DNA of 7,622 bases, from assembly GCA_036796975.1 (NCBI GenBank), contig DAIRBY010000071.1, positions 1 to 7,622 of the forward strand, in the 5' to 3' direction. The translations under genes and the position numbers were made by a program. Shown here piece by piece: positions 5,790 through 7,622 of this stretch. This stretch comes from UBA8190 sp003453695. Lineage in GTDB: Bacteria > Actinomycetota > Acidimicrobiia > Acidimicrobiales > UBA8190. Below the pieces are notes generated by a model that had not been told where the DNA came from, did not search any database, and saw only the letters and a program-made list of their open reading frames with translations. Position 1 is the stretch's first letter. Every line of letters begins with the position of its first letter.

Positions 5790-7622
5790 CCGTCGAGGTC
5801 GAACCCCTCCAGATCGCCTCCTTCCGCAGGGAGGTCGAGACGACGGCCTCGCCTCGGCCGGCGTTGCCCGTCCGTGCCGTCGTGTCGGTGGCCGCCGCCG
5901 TGCTGGCCTGCGCCGCCGCCGTCGCCGCCCCGCTGGCGGGCCACGCCGGCGACCTGACCGCCCAGGTGGTCCGGTCCGTGGTGGTGGTGTCCTTCGCCGG
6001 CGCCGGCACGGCCGCCGTGCTCCGCCGTCCGCAGGAACGCCAGGGCGTGATCGTCGTCTGGGGTGCCGGGCTCGGCGCCCTGGCCACCCTGGCCGCCGGG
6101 TTGCTCGAGGGCCACGCCCATGGCGCCGCCCTGTCCGCCGCCCTGGTGACGACGGCGCGGGTGGTGCTGCCGCTGTCGGTGTGCCTGCTCCCGGTGGCGG
6201 CCATGCACTTCCTGCTCGGACTCCCCGACGGGAGCTGCCGCCTCAGCCGGTCGGTCGTGGCTTCGGGCTACGCGGCGGGTGCCGCCCTCGGCGTGGGGCT
6301 GTGGACGGTGCGCCCGAAACTTCCGGTGTGGCCCGTCGCCATCGAGGCGACGATCGCCGTCGCCGTGGGACTGATCGCATCGCAGCGGCGCTACACCAAG
6401 GCCTTCGGCGTGGAGCGCCAGCGCATGCAGTGGTTCGGCTGGGCCGTCGCCGTCGGCGTGGAGTTCGTCTTGGTGGCGCTGGCCACGCGCGTGCTGTGGG
6501 ACTGGCCCACGCGCTACGCCCTCGTGCTGGCTGTGGCGACCGTGCCGGTCGCCGTGTCGGTGGCCATGGGCAGCTCGAGCCGGCTGGCGACGCGCGTCGA
6601 TCGGATGCTCGCCCACACCGTGTCGTTCGCCGGCCTGACCGGGGTGGTCGTGGCCTGTTACCTCCTCATCGTGGTGGGGCTGGGCCGGACCCCGACCCAC
6701 GGCGAGCGCTCGCTGCTCGTCCTGTCCATGGCGGCCGCCGCCGTGGCGGCCTTGCTGTACGGGCCGGCGCGCACCCGGCTCACCTCGTTCGCCAACCGGC
6801 TCGTCTACGGCGAACGGGAGGCACCGGACACGGTGCTGCGGACCTTCGGCACCCGGCTGTCTCGCGCCGTGCCCATGGACGAGCTGCTCCTGCAAGTGGC
6901 CGAGTCGCTGCGCAAGACCCTGGGCCTGGCCGCCGCCGAGGTGTGGACCGGCTCGGCCGGGTTGTACGAGCGCAGCGTCTCGGATCCCGACTCGCCGGTG
7001 CGCCACTTGCAGCTCAGCGCCGAGGAGACGACCGTGGTGGCCCGGGCGGGCGTGTCGGGCAATGCCTGGATCAAGGTGTGGCTCCCCGGCGTGTTGGAGG
7101 GCCGGGAGGAGTGGGTGGTGCGGCTGGCCCCGGCCACGCACTCGGGTCAGGTGCTGGGCCTGGTGGTGGTGGCACGGCGCCCCGGTGCCGACCACTTCAC
7201 CGTCGACGACGACACCATGCTCTCGGAGCTGGCCCGGCAACTGGGACTGGCACTGCACAACATGGAGCTGGACTCGGCGCTGCAGGCCACGCTGGACGAG
7301 GTACGGCGGCAAGCGGACGAGATCCAGGCCTCCCGGGCGCGCATCGTGGCCGCCTCCGACGCGGCGAGAAGGCAGATCGAGCGCAACCTGCACGACGGGG
7401 CACAGCAGCACCTCGTCGCCTTGGCCGTGAACGTGCGCATGGCCCGCAAGCTGGCCGACACCGACCCGGAGGCGGCCGGCAAGATCCTCGACCAGCTCGG
7501 GGACGGCATCCAGGAAGCGGTACAGGAGCTGCGCGCCCTGGCGCACGGCATCTACCCACCGCTGCTGGTGGACCGCGGCGTGGTGGAGGCGCTGCGATCG
7601 GCGGCGGGGCGCGCCGCGCTGG
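5786..7622 (+). CDS. Multi-span membrane sensor histidine kinase, NarL/HisKA_3 class (3' end outside window)
   Basis: An uninterrupted frame of 612 codons runs off the window end. ATG 5786 overlaps the ABC ATPase stop in ATGA; there is no clear Shine-Dalgarno, so translation is probably coupled. Residues about 30-327 contain roughly ten hydrophobic segments (for example 30-51, 61-79, 87-107, 125-147, 216-235, 243-262, 277-298, 308-326), forming a membrane sensor with short loops. Residues about 345-490 look like a GAF-type domain (VPMDELLLQVAESLRKTLGL; VLGLVVVARRPGADHFTVDD). A coiled-coil-like helix (about 492-530) leads into the HisKA_3 dimerisation domain with phosphoacceptor H536 in RRQIERNLHDGAQQHLVALA, then ELRALAHGIYPPLLVDRGVV. 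The ATP-binding HATPase_c domain should follow beyond 7622. Such kinases phosphorylate NarL-type receivers. The only receiver in sight is the cyclase-fused one at 3682-5058, its likely partner. The signal sensed is unknown. Confidence 0.88.
   Translation, partial: MTVEVEPLQIASFRREVETTASPRPALPVRAVVSVAAAVLACAAAVAAPLAGHAGDLTAQVVRSVVVVSFAGAGTAAVLRRPQERQGVIVVWGAGLGALATLAAGLLEGHAHGAALSAALVTTARVVLPLSVCLLPVAAMHFLLGLPDGSCRLSRSVVASGYAAGAALGVGLWTVRPKLPVWPVAIEATIAVAVGLIASQRRYTKAFGVERQRMQWFGWAVAVGVEFVLVALATRVLWDWPTRYALVLAVATVPVAVSVAMGSSSRLATRVDRMLAHTVSFAGLTGVVVACYLLIVVGLGRTPTHGERSLLVLSMAAAAVAALLYGPARTRLTSFANRLVYGEREAPDTVLRTFGTRLSRAVPMDELLLQVAESLRKTLGLAAAEVWTGSAGLYERSVSDPDSPVRHLQLSAEETTVVARAGVSGNAWIKVWLPGVLEGREEWVVRLAPATHSGQVLGLVVVARRPGADHFTVDDDTMLSELARQLGLALHNMELDSALQATLDEVRRQADEIQASRARIVAASDAARRQIERNLHDGAQQHLVALAVNVRMARKLADTDPEAAGKILDQLGDGIQEAVQELRALAHGIYPPLLVDRGVVEALRSAAGRAAL

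Noticed and set aside
5636..7546. A 636-codon minus-strand open frame
   Set aside because: It is antisense to the histidine kinase, has His/Gly/Gln/Arg-rich low-complexity composition and shows no motifs.

Overview
The window is very G+C rich. Its genes use codons ending mainly in G or C, with GTG starts and strong GGAGG-type ribosome binding sites. Protein styles (a LuxR/NarL-class kinase and receiver, a class IIIb-like cyclase, a sigma factor paired with a single-span membrane protein) point to a high-GC actinobacterium, perhaps Acidimicrobiia or a relative. That placement is inferred from style, not from a marker gene. All genes I accept are on the + strand. The long minus-strand frames are shadows of high-GC coding DNA.

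Left part (1-1023): the C-terminal end of an RNA polymerase sigma factor (region 4 helix-turn-helix), followed after 4 nt by a single-span membrane protein with a low-complexity Gly/Asn/Pro-rich tail. The pair is laid out like an ECF sigma factor and a membrane-bound anti-sigma factor. The second gene has an internal, in-frame second start with its own Shine-Dalgarno sequence in front of a signal-peptide-like segment.

Middle (1096-2526): an FAD-dependent oxidoreductase of the phytoene desaturase / carotenoid isomerase-like superfamily. It reads intact from its N-terminal Rossmann motif to its C-terminal FAD motif except for one in-frame TAG at 2002-2004. It is either a very recent pseudogene, a sequence error, or a readthrough gene.

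Right part (2683-7622): a tight operon of four genes spaced 0, -4 and -4 nt: a cyclic-nucleotide-binding protein with an unrecognised N-terminal domain; a response regulator whose output is a class III nucleotidyl cyclase behind an eroded LuxR HTH; a LolD/MacB-type ABC ATPase; and a multi-span NarL-class (HisKA_3) sensor histidine kinase cut by the window end. Read together, the proposed circuit is membrane kinase -> receiver-cyclase -> cAMP (or cGMP) -> co-encoded cNMP-binding protein, with an ABC ATPase as a possible target or sensing partner. A likely promoter with a 15-nt dyad lies just upstream (2618-2647). This cluster is the most interesting content. The individual families are known; the wiring is inference from gene order and residues.

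No tRNA, rRNA, CRISPR array, insertion sequence or attachment site was seen.
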